Assembly (NCBI RefSeq): GCF_036250755.1
Contig: NZ_CP109583.1
Coordinates: forward strand, 5,789,501-5,853,500
Source of the DNA: Streptomyces uncialis
Lineage (GTDB): Bacteria; Actinomycetota; Actinomycetes; Streptomycetales; Streptomycetaceae
DNA: 64,000 bases
Direction: 5' to 3'
The notes beneath the pieces were generated by a model. That model was not told the origin of the DNA. It did no database searches and worked only from the letters and a program-made list of their open reading frames with translations. The position numbers were made by a program, and so were the translations under genes. Within the stretch, counting starts at the first letter, position 1. Every line of letters starts with the position of its first letter. This document shows, in pieces, positions 10,433 through 20,619 of this stretch.

Positions 10433-11653
10433 ATGGCCAAGATCAAGGTAGCCAACCCCGTCGTCGAGCTCGACGGCGACGAGATGACCCGCATCATCTG
10501 GCAGTTCATCAAGGACAAGCTGATCCTGCCGTACCTCGATGTCGAGCTGAAGTACTTCGACCTGGGCATCGAGCACCGTGACGCCACGGACGACCAGGTC
10601 ACGGTCGACGCCGCGAACGCCATCAAGGAGTACGGCGTCGGCGTCAAGTGCGCCACGATCACGCCGGACGAGGCGCGGGTCGAGGAGTTCGGCCTGAAGA
10701 AGATGTACCGCTCGCCGAACGGCACCATCCGCAACATCCTCGGCGGCGTGATCTTCCGTGAGCCGATCATCATGGAGAACGTGCCCCGGCTGGTCCCGGG
10801 CTGGACGAAGCCGGTCGTCGTCGGCCGTCACGCCTTCGGTGACCAGTACCGCGCGACGGACTTCAAGGTCCCCGGCCCCGGCAAGCTCACCATCACCTTC
10901 CAGCCCGCGGACGGCTCCGAGCCGATCGAGCGCGAGGTCTACGACTTCCCGGGTTCCGGTGTCGCGCTGTCCATGTACAACCTGGACGACTCGATCCGTG
11001 ACTTCGCCCGCGCGTCCTTCCGCTACGGCCTGGCCCGGAACTTCCCGGTCTACATGTCGACGAAGAACACGATCCTGAAGGCCTACGACGGCCGCTTCAA
11101 GGACCTGTTCCAGGAGATCTTCGACGCGGAGTTCAAGGAGCAGTTCGAGAAGGCCGGGCTCACCTACGAGCACCGCCTGATCGACGACATGGTCGCCGCG
11201 GCCCTGAAGTGGGAGGGCGGCTACGTCTGGGCGTGCAAGAACTACGACGGCGACGTCCAGTCCGACATCGTCGCGCAGGGCTTCGGCTCGCTCGGCCTGA
11301 TGACCTCCGTCCTCATGTCCCCCGACGGCCGGACCGTCGAGGCCGAGGCCGCGCACGGCACGGTGACCCGTCACTACCGCCAGCACCAGCAGGGCAAGGC
11401 GACCTCCACCAACCCCATCGCGTCGATCTTCGCGTGGACCCGTGGCCTCGCCCACCGCGGCAAGCTGGACAACACCCCCGAGGTCACCAAGTTCGCGGAG
11501 ACCCTGGAGCAGGTCTGCATCGAGACCGTCGAGGGCGGTCAGATGACGAAGGACCTGGCGCTGCTGATCTCCAAGGACAGCCCGTGGCTGACCACCGAGC
11601 AGTTCCTGGAGGCGCTCGACGCCAACCTCCAGAAGAAGATGGCGTCCGCCTGA
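10433..11653 (+). CDS. icd: NADP-dependent isocitrate dehydrogenase (homodimeric, eukaryotic-like type)
   Basis: 406 aa. Oxidatively decarboxylates isocitrate to 2-oxoglutarate in the TCA cycle. The start [20 protein letters not shown], the substrate phosphate motif [14 protein letters not shown] (Ser-Pro-Asn-Gly-Thr) with downstream arginines, and the Asp-containing metal site ([20 protein letters not shown]) match the roughly 410-aa eukaryotic/mitochondrial-like subfamily. The monomeric actinobacterial form of about 740 aa is not present. The C-terminus holds [20 protein letters not shown], the NADP-binding segment. ATG at 10433. The upstream region (10172-10432) has the palindrome described at 10317. 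A terminator follows at 11719. Confidence 0.96.
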   Translation: MAKIKVANPVVELDGDEMTRIIWQFIKDKLILPYLDVELKYFDLGIEHRDATDDQVTVDAANAIKEYGVGVKCATITPDEARVEEFGLKKMYRSPNGTIRNILGGVIFREPIIMENVPRLVPGWTKPVVVGRHAFGDQYRATDFKVPGPGKLTITFQPADGSEPIEREVYDFPGSGVALSMYNLDDSIRDFARASFRYGLARNFPVYMSTKNTILKAYDGRFKDLFQEIFDAEFKEQFEKAGLTYEHRLIDDMVAAALKWEGGYVWACKNYDGDVQSDIVAQGFGSLGLMTSVLMSPDGRTVEAEAAHGTVTRHYRQHQQGKATSTNPIASIFAWTRGLAHRGKLDNTPEVTKFAETLEQVCIETVEGGQMTKDLALLISKDSPWLTTEQFLEALDANLQKKMASA

Positions 11654-11718
11654 TCCGGCGCCGGCTTCCGGCCGGGCGGTCCGCCGTCCGGCCACCTGCG
11701 GGCCCCGACGCCCGCACC

Positions 11719-11753
11719 GTGGCCCGCACGCTCCCCGTGAGCGTGCGGGCCAC
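11719..11753 (+). terminator. Perfect 14-bp stem-loop after icd
   Basis: gtggcccgcacgct (11719-11732) and agcgtgcgggccac (11740-11753) pair exactly around a 7-nt loop, 66 nt past the icd stop. Confidence 0.88.
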
Positions 11754-12223
11754 CGCCGTGTCCGGGCGCTTGCGGTGACGGGACGGCCGTCCGCGGCGTG
11801 GGACAGCCGTCCGGCGGGGGCGCCCGGCGTACGCGGACGGTCCCCGCGGGCGTACCCCGGCGCGGTACGGTGACCGCCGGTAGGCCACGATGTGGCCTTC
11901 CGATGCTTACAGGTGGGTCCAGGTGTGTCCCTGGGGTGTCCGCCGCGTACGGTGCGTCACCGGGACGGTGCCGGGGTGTCCCGGCCCGGTATCAGAACCC
12001 GGGGTTCCGTATCGCGGACGCCCCGGGCGGTGGGACACTGGCGCGCAGGCGGCGGACTTCCCGCGCGCAAGGCGCGCGGCGAAGGAAGTCCGAACGCTTC
12101 CGTGCGCCCCCTGGGCGGGAACTGGCATCCCGGCTCCGGGCATCCCTGTGGGTACCAGAACGGGATGAGGCACGGGGTCACGCACAGGGACGTACACGTA
12201 CGTTCGGGGGATAGGGGGACGCA
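11754..12223. other. 470-bp gene-free region upstream of the XRE/DUF2690 gene
   Basis: No supportable gene. Overlapping short frames on both strands look like shadows. The segment acgtacacgtacgt near 12190-12205 is a nearly symmetric alternating motif 20-30 nt before the next start and could be an operator. A purine-rich gggggatagggggac stretch serves as the ribosome binding site. Confidence 0.5.
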
Positions 12224-13444
12224 ATGCCTCGTTGGAAGGAACTCCCGGAGGAACTGGACCCACAGGTCAAGGAGTTCACCGGACAGCTCCGCAGGCTGGT
12301 CGACCGCAGTGGGCTGGGTATCGCCGCGCTGTCGGACCGCACGGGCTACAGCAAGACGTCCTGGGAGCGGTACCTGAACGGCCGGCTGCTCGCGCCGAAG
12401 GGCGCGATCGTGGCACTGGCCGAGGTCACCGGCACCAACCCGGTCCATCTGACGACGATGTGGGAGCTGGCGGAACGCGCCTGGAGCCGTTCCGAGATGC
12501 GCCACGACATGACGATGGAGGCCATCCGGATCTCCCAGGCGCGGGCCGCGCTCGGGGAGACCGGCGGCACGCCCACGCGGGAGCGCGGCGGCCGGGCCCA
12601 CAAGGCGCCCGGGGGCCGTCCCGCGGGTGCCGACGCCCCCGCCGGACGGCCGGGCCGTCCCGGCGCGCGGGGCGGCGCGCACGCGGCGCCGGGCGCCCGG
12701 CGCCCGGACGGCGCTCCGCGCCCCGGCCCGGACCCGGCCCGTTCCGACGCCTCCGGCAACGACGTCACCTTCGAGAGCGTGCGCTACCAGGGGCACTTCG
12801 GCGGAGCCGTGCCGAACGGTCCGGGGACCCGTCCCGGAGCCCGTCCCGGTTCCCACCCGGCCGCCGCCAACGGCGCGATACCTCCCGGGGGACACCGGTC
12901 CACGGGGCGCGGTGGCGCGCCCCAGGGCCCCGCCGGGTCCGGGTCCGGCACCAAGCGGCGGACCACGATGTTCCTCGCCGGGGTCGTCGGCACGCTCGCC
13001 GTGATCGCGGTGGCCGTCTGGGCGACGGGTCTCGGCGGCGGTGACGGCGGGGCCCAGGCGAAGCCGTCCCCGTCCGCGAAGCCCAGCAAGCCGGTGCTGC
13101 CCGCCGGGGTCGAGTGCAGCGGCAAGGACTGCACCGGTCAGGACCCGGAGACCATGGGGTGCGGCGGCGAACTGGCCCGTACGACCACGACCGCCCGGGT
13201 CGGTACGGCCACCGTCGAGGTCCGCTACAGCAAGACGTGCGGGGCCGCGTGGGCGCGGATCACGCAGGCCGCGGGCGGGGACCGGATCGACATCGCGGCC
13301 CCCGGCGCGGCCAAGCAGGCCAGTACGGTCGAGGCCACGGCGGACACGGACGCGTATACGCCGATGGTGGCGGTCGGGGCGGCGGGCGACGCGAAGGCGT
13401 GTGCGACGGTCCGGGCCACGGCCCGCAAATCCTGCACGGAGTAG
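12224..13444 (+). CDS. XRE-family HTH protein with membrane anchor and extracytoplasmic DUF2690 domain
   Basis: 406 aa from the ATG at 12224. Residues about 15-75 are an XRE helix-turn-helix (LGIAALSDRTGYSKTSWERY, then LNGRLLAPKGAIVALAEVTG). Residues 110-245 are a disordered Pro/Gly/Arg linker. A single transmembrane helix follows (MFLAGVVGTLAVIAVAVWAT). The C-terminal domain of about 110 residues is DUF2690-like, with its cysteines in VECSGKDCTGQDPETMGCGG, in SKTC, and in KAC and KSC near the end, so at least two disulfides outside the cell are likely. The architecture suggests a transmembrane sensor that binds DNA directly. The C-terminal CTE stop is followed within 31 nt by the second repeat element. 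Confidence 0.85.
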   Translation: MPRWKELPEELDPQVKEFTGQLRRLVDRSGLGIAALSDRTGYSKTSWERYLNGRLLAPKGAIVALAEVTGTNPVHLTTMWELAERAWSRSEMRHDMTMEAIRISQARAALGETGGTPTRERGGRAHKAPGGRPAGADAPAGRPGRPGARGGAHAAPGARRPDGAPRPGPDPARSDASGNDVTFESVRYQGHFGGAVPNGPGTRPGARPGSHPAAANGAIPPGGHRSTGRGGAPQGPAGSGSGTKRRTTMFLAGVVGTLAVIAVAVWATGLGGGDGGAQAKPSPSAKPSKPVLPAGVECSGKDCTGQDPETMGCGGELARTTTTARVGTATVEVRYSKTCGAAWARITQAAGGDRIDIAAPGAAKQASTVEATADTDAYTPMVAVGAAGDAKACATVRATARKSCTE

Positions 13445-13475
13445 CTGTCCAGCTCGGCCCGAGGTTCCCCCCTGT

Positions 13476-14460
13476 GCGGGTCGCCTTTGCTTGCGCTTGT
13501 GAGGTCTGTCCGGGTGGGCGCACTTGTTCCCGCACAGGTCGTTCGTGGGGTGCGCAGTTCCCCGCGCCCCTTTGGGGCGCGTCCGGCTTGTTCTTCGGGT
13601 CGGTGCCGGTCGGGATTCTCCGTCCTCGATCCGACACGCTCGGTAACACGTCCAGTGGTCCGACTGAAGAGCATCGGAGTCTGCGAGCAGAGATTCCCGC
13701 CCACCCCCTCACGTGAGTCCTGCGACTGCGCGAGGAGGGTGCTTGAACCCCGGCCCCGCTTCCTGACAGCCCGCAGTCTGATCGCCAGCCCCAGTTGGGC
13801 GCCCCCAAAGGGGCGCGGGGAACTGCGCAAAAACGAGGACGGCCCCGCACCCGAGGAACAACCGCAAGGGGGCAGCACCCAGGGGCGCGAGGAACTGCGC
13901 ACCCCCGAAGTACCCGCACAGGAAGTACGTCCAGGTGTGGAACCCCAGGGGCGCGGGGAACTGCGCGAAGACGAGGGCGGACCCGCACCCGAGGAACAAC
14001 CGCAAGGGGGCAGCACCCAGGGGCGCGAGGAACTGCGCACCCCCGAAGTACCCGCACAGGAAGTACGTCCAGGTGTGGAACCCCAGGGGCGCGGGGAACT
14101 GCGCGAAGACGAGGGCGGACCCGCACCCGAGGAACAACCGCAAGGGGGCAGCACCCAGGGGCGCGAGGAACTGCGCACCCCCGAAGTACCCGCACAGGTA
14201 CAGGTACGCCCAGGTATGGAACCCCAGGGGCGCGGGGAACTGCGCAAAAACAAGGACAGCCCGCACCCGAGGAACAACCGCAATAGGGCAGCACCCAGGG
14301 GCGCGAGGAACTGCGCACCCACGGAGCGACGGCACGGGGACAAGTACGCCAGGCACAAGTAACCCAGGGGCGCGGGGAACTGCGCACCCCACGAGCGACG
14401 GCACAGGAACAAATGCGCCCAGCACAGGGGACCTAGGAAGCGCGAGCGAAGGCGACCCGT
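13476..14460. repeat. Dispersed intergenic repeat element, copy 2
   Basis: The left end (13476-13498, one mismatch from the consensus GCGGGTCGCC...TTGCGCTT) and the right end (14438-14460, two mismatches) are inverted copies, so the element is about 985 bp. The left half has gcgcagttccccgcgcccc at 13552-13570. The core lies at 13593-13762 in the same orientation as copy 1. The right half carries eight or more copies of ggggcgcggggaactgcgc or its ggggcgcgaggaactgcgc variant, largely inside a 138-bp tandem array. It starts 31 nt after the upstream stop codon. I consider the long frames across it non-coding. Confidence 0.9.
13861..14340. repeat. 138-bp tandem repeat array inside repeat element 2
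   Basis: The marker accgcaaggg starts at 13861, 13999 and 14137, and a degenerate copy at 14277, giving periods of 138, 138 and 140 bp. Each unit contains one ggggcgcgaggaactgcgc and one ggggcgcggggaactgcgc. The first three units are almost identical, so the array expanded recently. Because 138 is divisible by 3, open frames with a 46-residue repeat appear on both strands; this is a by-product of the period. Confidence 0.92.
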
Positions 14461-15952
<1,492 letters not shown>

Positions 15953-15971
15953 CCCGCGCCCGCACGAACCC

Positions 15972-16002
15972 CCGCCCCCGGCTGCCACAGGCGCCGGGGG
16001 CG
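15972..16002 (+). terminator. 11-bp perfect stem-loop after mdh
   Basis: ccgcccccggc (15972-15982) pairs with gccgggggcgg (15992-16002) around a 9-nt loop, 20 nt after the stop. It also faces the convergent gene ending at 16027. Confidence 0.85.
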
Positions 16003-16026
16003 GTGTCACGCCCGGGGCGGACCGGC

Positions 16027-16641
16027 TCACCGGAGCGCGGCCAGCTCCTCCCGGATGAGGTCCCGGGCGGCGTCACCGTAGACGGCGGACCGCTGGAGCA
16101 GCGCGAACGCCTTCTCGTAGACGGCCAGGTCCGCCTCGTCGGTGATGTCCAGCCCCGAGGCGATGGTCTCCACATGCACGAGCTTGCCGTCGAAGATCCC
16201 GAAGCTGTGCCCCGGGAGCCCGGCCAGCTCGGCCCGTGAGGGGATGATCCCCAGCAGCAGCCCCGCACGTTCGGTGGCCGCCAGCAGATGCGCGAGTTGC
16301 CCCCGCATCACCTCCACGCCCCCGAACCTGGCGCGCAGCGCCTGCTCGCCGAGAAGCGTGTGGTACGAGCGTCCGTCGCGCCCGATGAGCGCCGCCCTCG
16401 CGGTGCGGGCGGCGACACCGGCCTCGATGTCGTCCGGGACGCCGTGGAAGTTCACGACCCGCTGGAGAACGGCACGGGCGTAGTCGGCGGTCTGGAGGTT
16501 TCCCCAGACGAGTTCGGCACAGTAGTGGCGGGAGTCCTTCGTCCGCTGGACCAGCCCGAGGAAGCCGTCCTGCACCGGACCGGTTCCGTTACGCAGCACC
16601 GTGGACCAGGCTTCGTGGACGCGGGCTTGAGGAGTCGTCAT
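16027..16641 (-). CDS. Stand-alone DUF5753 protein lacking the usual HTH
   Basis: 204 aa from the ATG at 16641. The sequence (YCAELVWGNLQTADYARAVL, then RARFGGVEVMRGQLAHLLAA, GLLLGIIPSRAELAGLPGHS) matches the DUF5753 ligand/partner domain that normally follows an XRE helix-turn-helix in streptomycete regulators. Here only about 25 residues precede it and no HTH can be found upstream in frame, so it is either naturally HTH-free or a truncated regulator. It opens the accessory island next to the RiPP locus, on the opposite strand. A complete XRE-DUF5753 protein is encoded at 21444-22283. Confidence 0.75.
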   Translation of the reverse strand: MTTPQARVHEAWSTVLRNGTGPVQDGFLGLVQRTKDSRHYCAELVWGNLQTADYARAVLQRVVNFHGVPDDIEAGVAARTARAALIGRDGRSYHTLLGEQALRARFGGVEVMRGQLAHLLAATERAGLLLGIIPSRAELAGLPGHSFGIFDGKLVHVETIASGLDITDEADLAVYEKAFALLQRSAVYGDAARDLIREELAALR

Positions 16642-16875
16642 GCCTCCACCATGCCCATGGCGGCACCGTCCGCGCACATCAAGTCCTCCGGGCTGCGGGC
16701 GTATCCGGCGCCCGGCCGACCGGACGCGCCCCCGTTCACCCGTGCGGTACCGGCGCGGACCGTCCCCGCCTCCCGGCCAGGGGCGTGTGCGCCGGGGCGC
16801 GCGCGACCGCGAGGCAACTCCGCGCGCTTCCGCAAGGCTCTTGAGGTGTGGTGGACCTGCGCCGACGCTTTCCTC

Positions 16876-17067
16876 ATGAACCCTCAGTACTGCTGTCGAT
16901 GCGGAGTCCTGACCGAAGATCCCGTCCTGGTCGAGGCGGTGCACAGCGCGAGCGGCCCGGGCCTGGACATCTACGCGTGCCGCGACCACACCTTCCGGGT
17001 ACCCGCCGCCCTGACCCCGGCGGCGGCACTGGAGTCCGCCTTGCGCGGGAGCCACGGGAACGGGTGA
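16876..17067 (+). CDS. Small putative zinc-binding protein beside the graspetide locus
   Basis: 63 aa from the ATG at 16876. The N-terminus MNPQYCCRCGVLTEDPVLVE has a Cys-x2-Cys pair. A second pair, Cys-x2-His, follows in LDIYACRDHTFRV, giving a treble-clef or zinc-ribbon-like layout. A similar small protein (CCLCG ... VCAEHV) is encoded at 35882 beside the second PIMT-like locus. It precedes the RiPP precursor by 64 nt on the same strand and may be co-transcribed. Function unknown; I do not see a known family beyond the metal-binding pattern. Confidence 0.65.
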   Translation: MNPQYCCRCGVLTEDPVLVEAVHSASGPGLDIYACRDHTFRVPAALTPAAALESALRGSHGNG

Positions 17068-17131
17068 CAGGAGCTCGGCGTGGCTCGGCGGGGGTTCCCG
17101 TAAGCATCACCATGAAACGGAGGCGCGACAG

Positions 17132-17410
17132 ATGACGCAGACGCCCGCACCGTGGGATACGCAACGAATGGGGCCGTACGCGGCCACCACCACGGTCCCG
17201 GAGTACACGCCCGTGATCGACCCCGAAACGCAGATCGCGGTGATCGTGGATGAGCACGGCCGCACGGTTGAGCTCGGCGGCCACGGCACCAGCACGAATG
17301 GCCTGACGCCCACCGCGACCACCCCCGGTGACGGGTCCGGCCCAGGTGGCGCGACCGACGCGGACAGCACCGAGTCCTACGATCAGGACCAGAGTTCCGA
17401 CGATGGATGA
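17132..17410 (+). CDS. ATP-grasp-modified RiPP (graspetide) precursor peptide
   Basis: 92 aa from the ATG at 17132, with a ggagg Shine-Dalgarno 8 nt upstream. The leader carries the family hallmarks PWDTQRM (7-13), DPETQ (30-34) and DEHGR (40-44), as in peptides annotated 'putative ATP-grasp-modified RiPP' (TIGR04186-like). The C-terminal core, from about residue 53, is rich in Thr/Ser donors and Asp/Glu acceptors (TSTNG, TPTATTPGDG, ATDADSTESYDQDQSSDDG). This is expected for side-chain ester or amide macrocycles. Asp67-Gly68 is the dipeptide most prone to aspartimide formation, fitting the PIMT-like methyltransferase two genes on. The stop overlaps the ATP-grasp start by 8 nt. Confidence 0.88.
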   Translation: MTQTPAPWDTQRMGPYAATTTVPEYTPVIDPETQIAVIVDEHGRTVELGGHGTSTNGLTPTATTPGDGSGPGGATDADSTESYDQDQSSDDG

Positions 17411-18365
17411 CGGCAGGTCGGTACTGGTGCTGACCAACACCTACGACGTGACAGCGGACGTGGTGTTGCGGCTCCTCGCCGATCGCCACGTTCCGGTTGT
17501 CCGTCTCGACCCCGGCGCCGACCTGCACACGGGTGCTTCGCTGACCGCCACGTACCGCACCGGCGACCAGCGGGGCACCCTGCGCACGGCCAGCCGGGAA
17601 GTCGACATCGCACGGGTTAGGTCCGTCTGGGTGCGGAGGCCCTCGCCCTACCAGGGTCCGCCGGGGCTGAACCGCCAGGACCGCCGGTTCGCCGCAGACC
17701 AGGCACTGTGGGGCGCGGGAGGCATCCTCGCGTCTCTGCCAGGTGCGCACTACGTCAATCACCCGTGGAACAACCGGGCCGCCGAGTTCAAGCCCGCGCA
17801 GCTTTCGACCGCACGACGTTGCGGATTCCTGGTGCCCGACACAGTTGTCACCAACGATCCTGATGAAGCGCGGAAGTTCGCCGTCGGCCAGCCTGGCGGC
17901 GTGGTCTACAAACCACTGTGGAACACGCCCTACCGGGTGGACGGCCGGCCGCGCAGCGTGTGGGTACAAGAAGTGCGCGGAGCCGAGATCACCGACGCCG
18001 TGTCTGTCTGCCCGCATCTGTTCCAAGCCAAGGTGGACAAGGCGTTCGATGTGAGGGTCACCGCCGTGGGCGACCGGCTGTTCGGAGTCCGGATCGACAG
18101 CCCCGATCTCGACTGGCGCCACCGCCAGGACCTGATGAGATGCACGCCGGTCGACGTACCCGAGTCGGCCGTCCGTGCCGTCGCCGCCTACCTCACCGAA
18201 CTCCGTTTGACCTACGGTGCGTTCGACTTCGCCGTAACCACCGCCGGTGACTGGTACTTCCTTGAGTGCAACGCGAACGGCCAATGGGCGTGGCAACCGG
18301 CGGAGACCACCGCGGCGATCGCCCACGCCATCGCCGACCAGCTGGAGAAAGGCCCCGGTACATGA
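17403..18365 (+). CDS. ATP-grasp RiPP maturase (MvdD/TgnB-like graspetide synthetase)
   Basis: 320 aa from ATG 17403 (a second ATG at 17407 is out of frame). N-terminal residues 1-110 form the pre-ATP-grasp region that recognises the leader in this family (VLVLTNTYDVTADVVLRLLA). The ATP-grasp fold has the nucleotide lysine in GGVVYKPLWNTP. The metal-binding strand DVRVTAVGDRLFGVRIDSPD follows, and the late motif FLECNANGQWAW at about residue 286 is the ECNPNGQ-type signature of RimK/MvdD enzymes. It joins Ser/Thr/Lys to Asp/Glu side chains of the precursor through acyl phosphates. It overlaps the precursor gene upstream and the methyltransferase downstream (ATGA), so the three are one operon. 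Confidence 0.9.
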   Translation: MDDGRSVLVLTNTYDVTADVVLRLLADRHVPVVRLDPGADLHTGASLTATYRTGDQRGTLRTASREVDIARVRSVWVRRPSPYQGPPGLNRQDRRFAADQALWGAGGILASLPGAHYVNHPWNNRAAEFKPAQLSTARRCGFLVPDTVVTNDPDEARKFAVGQPGGVVYKPLWNTPYRVDGRPRSVWVQEVRGAEITDAVSVCPHLFQAKVDKAFDVRVTAVGDRLFGVRIDSPDLDWRHRQDLMRCTPVDVPESAVRAVAAYLTELRLTYGAFDFAVTTAGDWYFLECNANGQWAWQPAETTAAIAHAIADQLEKGPGT

Positions 18366-19504
18366 GCACATCGGCTCAGCTTCGCAGCGCCCTCGTGGAC
18401 AGACTCATCGAGGACGGCAGCCTCTCGGACCCCGGGTGGCGCGGCGCCGCCGGAGCGGTTCCCCGCGAGCTGTTCACGGGGACCTACTTCATGCCGGTGG
18501 CGGGCAGCGTCCCGACCAGCTACCGCCCGGTCCGGGAGGGCGAGCCCGGATGGCTGGAGGGGGTCTACTCCGACGCGACGCTGATCACTCAACTCGACGG
18601 CCGTATCCGGCCCGACGACGTGACCGAGGGCGCCGTACCCGGCTCCCCTTCGTCGTCGTCCACCCTGCCGTCACTGGTGCTGCGCATGTGGCATCAGCTC
18701 GACGCCGAGGACGGGCACCGGGTGCTGGAGATCGGCACCGGAACGGGCTACTCGACCGCGCTCGGCGCGTACCGCCTAGGGGACGCCGGTCTCACCAGCA
18801 TCGAGTACGACCCGGTGGTCGGCGGGGCCGCGGCCACGGCGCTCAAGGCGGCCGGGTTCGCGCCTCGGCTGATCATCGGTGACGGGCTGCGCGGCGACCC
18901 GGACGGCGGTCGGTACGACCGGATCGTCGCCACGTGCTCGGTCCGGTACATCCCGCTCCCGTGGCTGCACCAAGTACGGCCGGGAGGCAAGATCCTGGTC
19001 ACCCTCTCCGGGTGGAGCTACGCCAACGCCCTCGCGTTGCTCGACGTGACCGGTCCCGGAGAGGCCACGGGCCGGTTCCTGCCCGGATACACCAGCTTCA
19101 TGATCGCCCGTCCGCACGACCGGCCGCCCCGCCCGGCGCTGGCCCTGCTGCCCGGCGACGAGCGTCCGAGCCGGATCGACCCCGCCCAGCTCGACGACTG
19201 GACCGGCGGTTGGGTGGCTCAGCTCGCGGCGCCGTCGGCCGAACGCATGGGTGCGGGAGCGGAACAGATCCTCTGGGACGTGTCCACCGGCTCGCAGGCC
19301 CGGACAGCACCCGACCGCGATGGCGGGTGGACCGTCGTGCAGCGTGGTCCCATCCGTCTGTGGGACCAGGTCGAGCGGGCGGTACAGCGCTGGCAGGCCG
19401 TCGGCGGACCCCACCAGGAGGCATTCGGCATCACGGTCTCGGCCGCAGGCCAGCGCGTATGGCTCGGCACCGAGGACGGCCCCGGCTGGAACCTGCCGAT
19501 CTGA
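18362..19504 (+). CDS. PIMT-like methyltransferase of the graspetide locus
   Basis: 380 aa. The N-terminal half is a protein-L-isoaspartate O-methyltransferase fold: a conserved Ser/Thr loop (GSPSSSSTLPSLVLRMWHQL), SAM motif I HRVLEIGTGTGYSTALGAY at about residue 118, acidic SIEYDPVV, and IIGDG. The C-terminal 150 residues (through GPIRLWDQVERAVQRWQAVG) are an extension absent from repair PIMTs. In fuscimiditide-type graspetides such enzymes methylate a precursor Asp that then closes to an aspartimide. That role is inferred here from gene order. The start ATG overlaps the ATP-grasp stop. A distant paralogue of almost equal length is at 33866. Confidence 0.87.
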   Translation: MSTSAQLRSALVDRLIEDGSLSDPGWRGAAGAVPRELFTGTYFMPVAGSVPTSYRPVREGEPGWLEGVYSDATLITQLDGRIRPDDVTEGAVPGSPSSSSTLPSLVLRMWHQLDAEDGHRVLEIGTGTGYSTALGAYRLGDAGLTSIEYDPVVGGAAATALKAAGFAPRLIIGDGLRGDPDGGRYDRIVATCSVRYIPLPWLHQVRPGGKILVTLSGWSYANALALLDVTGPGEATGRFLPGYTSFMIARPHDRPPRPALALLPGDERPSRIDPAQLDDWTGGWVAQLAAPSAERMGAGAEQILWDVSTGSQARTAPDRDGGWTVVQRGPIRLWDQVERAVQRWQAVGGPHQEAFGITVSAAGQRVWLGTEDGPGWNLPI

Positions 19505-19637
19505 CCGGAAGCGATCCGGGGCAAGGGCGAAGCGCCGTGCGCCCGTGATCTCCGTTGTCTGACAGCTGTAGCTCGATCGGGCGGATCGCTTCCCGTCCGG
19601 CGGCCTGTTCCGCAGTCCGTGCGTAGGACGTGGTGGC

Positions 19638-19862
19638 ATGGGAATCGGCGACCGGCATCAGAAGAAGGATGTTGAGGCGGCACTCAAACGCGCGGAGGGG
19701 GCGGGCTTGAAGGTGACGCACGACAAGAACCGGCATCGGTGGGGATGGGTGATCTGCTATCCCTGCAACGAAGCACAGGTGGTGTTCTGCACCCCTCAGA
19801 ACGCGGGATCAGAGGCGAACAAGATTGACTCCTTCATCAGGAGGCACCGTGGACACGCGTGA
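19638..19862 (+). CDS. HicA-like small protein (putative toxin of a TA-like operon)
   Basis: 74 aa from ATG 19638. The order of a helical start (KKDVEAALKRAEGAGLKVTH), then DKNRHRWGWVICYPCNEAQV, then a polar TPQNAGSEANKIDSFIRRHR tail resembles HicA/YcfA-like small proteins, which fold as a dsRNA-binding-like domain and act as mRNA interferases in HicAB systems. The likely active His lies in NRHRWG. It overlaps the next gene by 14 nt. No classical HicB follows; instead there are three related 100-127-aa proteins. The toxin role is inferred from the fold-like pattern and gene order and is not established. Confidence 0.6.
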   Translation: MGIGDRHQKKDVEAALKRAEGAGLKVTHDKNRHRWGWVICYPCNEAQVVFCTPQNAGSEANKIDSFIRRHRGHA

Positions 19863-20175
19863 TTGGTACTTCACCCTGCATCTCCAGGAGAAGCTGACAC
19901 CGGAACAGGCGGACGAGCTCGACGGGTTCGACCGCTTCTGCGACGGACGCATCAGCCGTGTGGAGAGTCCGGGGCACACGAGGTTCAGTTGCCTCTTCGG
20001 GGCCGAGACCCTGACCGAGGCGATCGCGGAGGCGCTGGGACTCTTCGCGGACTTCCCCGGAGTCCTGGTCCGCAGTGTCGAACTGGACGAGATCGCGCTG
20101 GACGACAACGGCATGTGGACCCCGGCCGTGATCCCCGCGCCGCCTCCGGTGCAGGCGGCGCAGCCTCCGTCATGA
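19849..20175 (+). CDS. Tandem paralogue 1 of an uncharacterised ~105-aa family (putative HicA partner)
   Basis: 108 aa from the GTG at 19849, preceded by a perfect aggagg at 19839-19844. The layout is a strand (RDWYFTLHLQEKLTPEQADE), a helix, an acidic turn (FDRFCDGRISRVES), two strands (TRFSCLFGAETLTEAIAEAL), a helix, and a strand (GVLVRSVELDEIAL). It looks like a small alpha/beta sandwich. The tail is Pro/Ala-rich. Two relatives follow at 20236 and 20612. In HicAB-type modules the partner gene sits exactly here, so an antitoxin-like role is possible, but no DNA-binding domain is present. Confidence 0.7.
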   Translation: MDTRDWYFTLHLQEKLTPEQADELDGFDRFCDGRISRVESPGHTRFSCLFGAETLTEAIAEALGLFADFPGVLVRSVELDEIALDDNGMWTPAVIPAPPPVQAAQPPS

Positions 20176-20235
20176 GACCAAGCGTCGTCTCTGAAGCTCG
20201 CTGCCTGACCGATTTCACCGAGAGGCACCGGAACA

Positions 20236-20619
20236 ATGCGGTACTGGTACTTCGACCTCGTACTGGACGCCCCCCTCACCGAGGAACAGTCCAACACCCT
20301 GGATCACCTCGACCGCTTCAACGACGGGCGGATCGGCCTGGCGGAACGGCCGGGGTACAGCCGGTTCATGTGCTCCTTCAAGGCCACGACACTCACAGAG
20401 GCAGTGGCGGAAGCGCTGGGCTTCTTCGCGGACTTCCCCGGTGTCCTGATCCGAAGCGTGCAGATGGACCATTTCGATCTCCGTCACAACGGCTTGGCGA
20501 CGACTGCCGTGGTCCCCGCCCCGCCCTCGGTGGAGGCAGCACCGTCGGCACCCCGCAGAGCCAGGGGGAGGAGGCTCGGAGCATCGATCGATTCACGCGG
20601 AGGTACGAGGAGTGCGTGA
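20236..20619 (+). CDS. Tandem paralogue 2 of the same family
   Basis: 127 aa from ATG 20236 (YWYFDLVLDAPLTEEQSNTL, then ATTLTEAVAEALGFFADFPG, VLIRSVQMDHFDL). It is more diverged than copies 1 and 3 and has an extra basic tail (RRARGRRLG). The 60-nt gap before it and the DNA before copies 1 and 3 share a similar leader (a ttcac or ttcat run followed by gaggcacc or ggaggtac), consistent with duplication of a gene-plus-leader unit. Its stop overlaps the start of copy 3. Confidence 0.7.
   Translation: MRYWYFDLVLDAPLTEEQSNTLDHLDRFNDGRIGLAERPGYSRFMCSFKATTLTEAVAEALGFFADFPGVLIRSVQMDHFDLRHNGLATTAVVPAPPSVEAAPSAPRRARGRRLGASIDSRGGTRSA

Noticed and set aside
13861..14340. Possible CRISPR array
   Set aside because: Units are 138 bp with near-identical content throughout; there are no short repeats separated by unique spacers and no cas genes.
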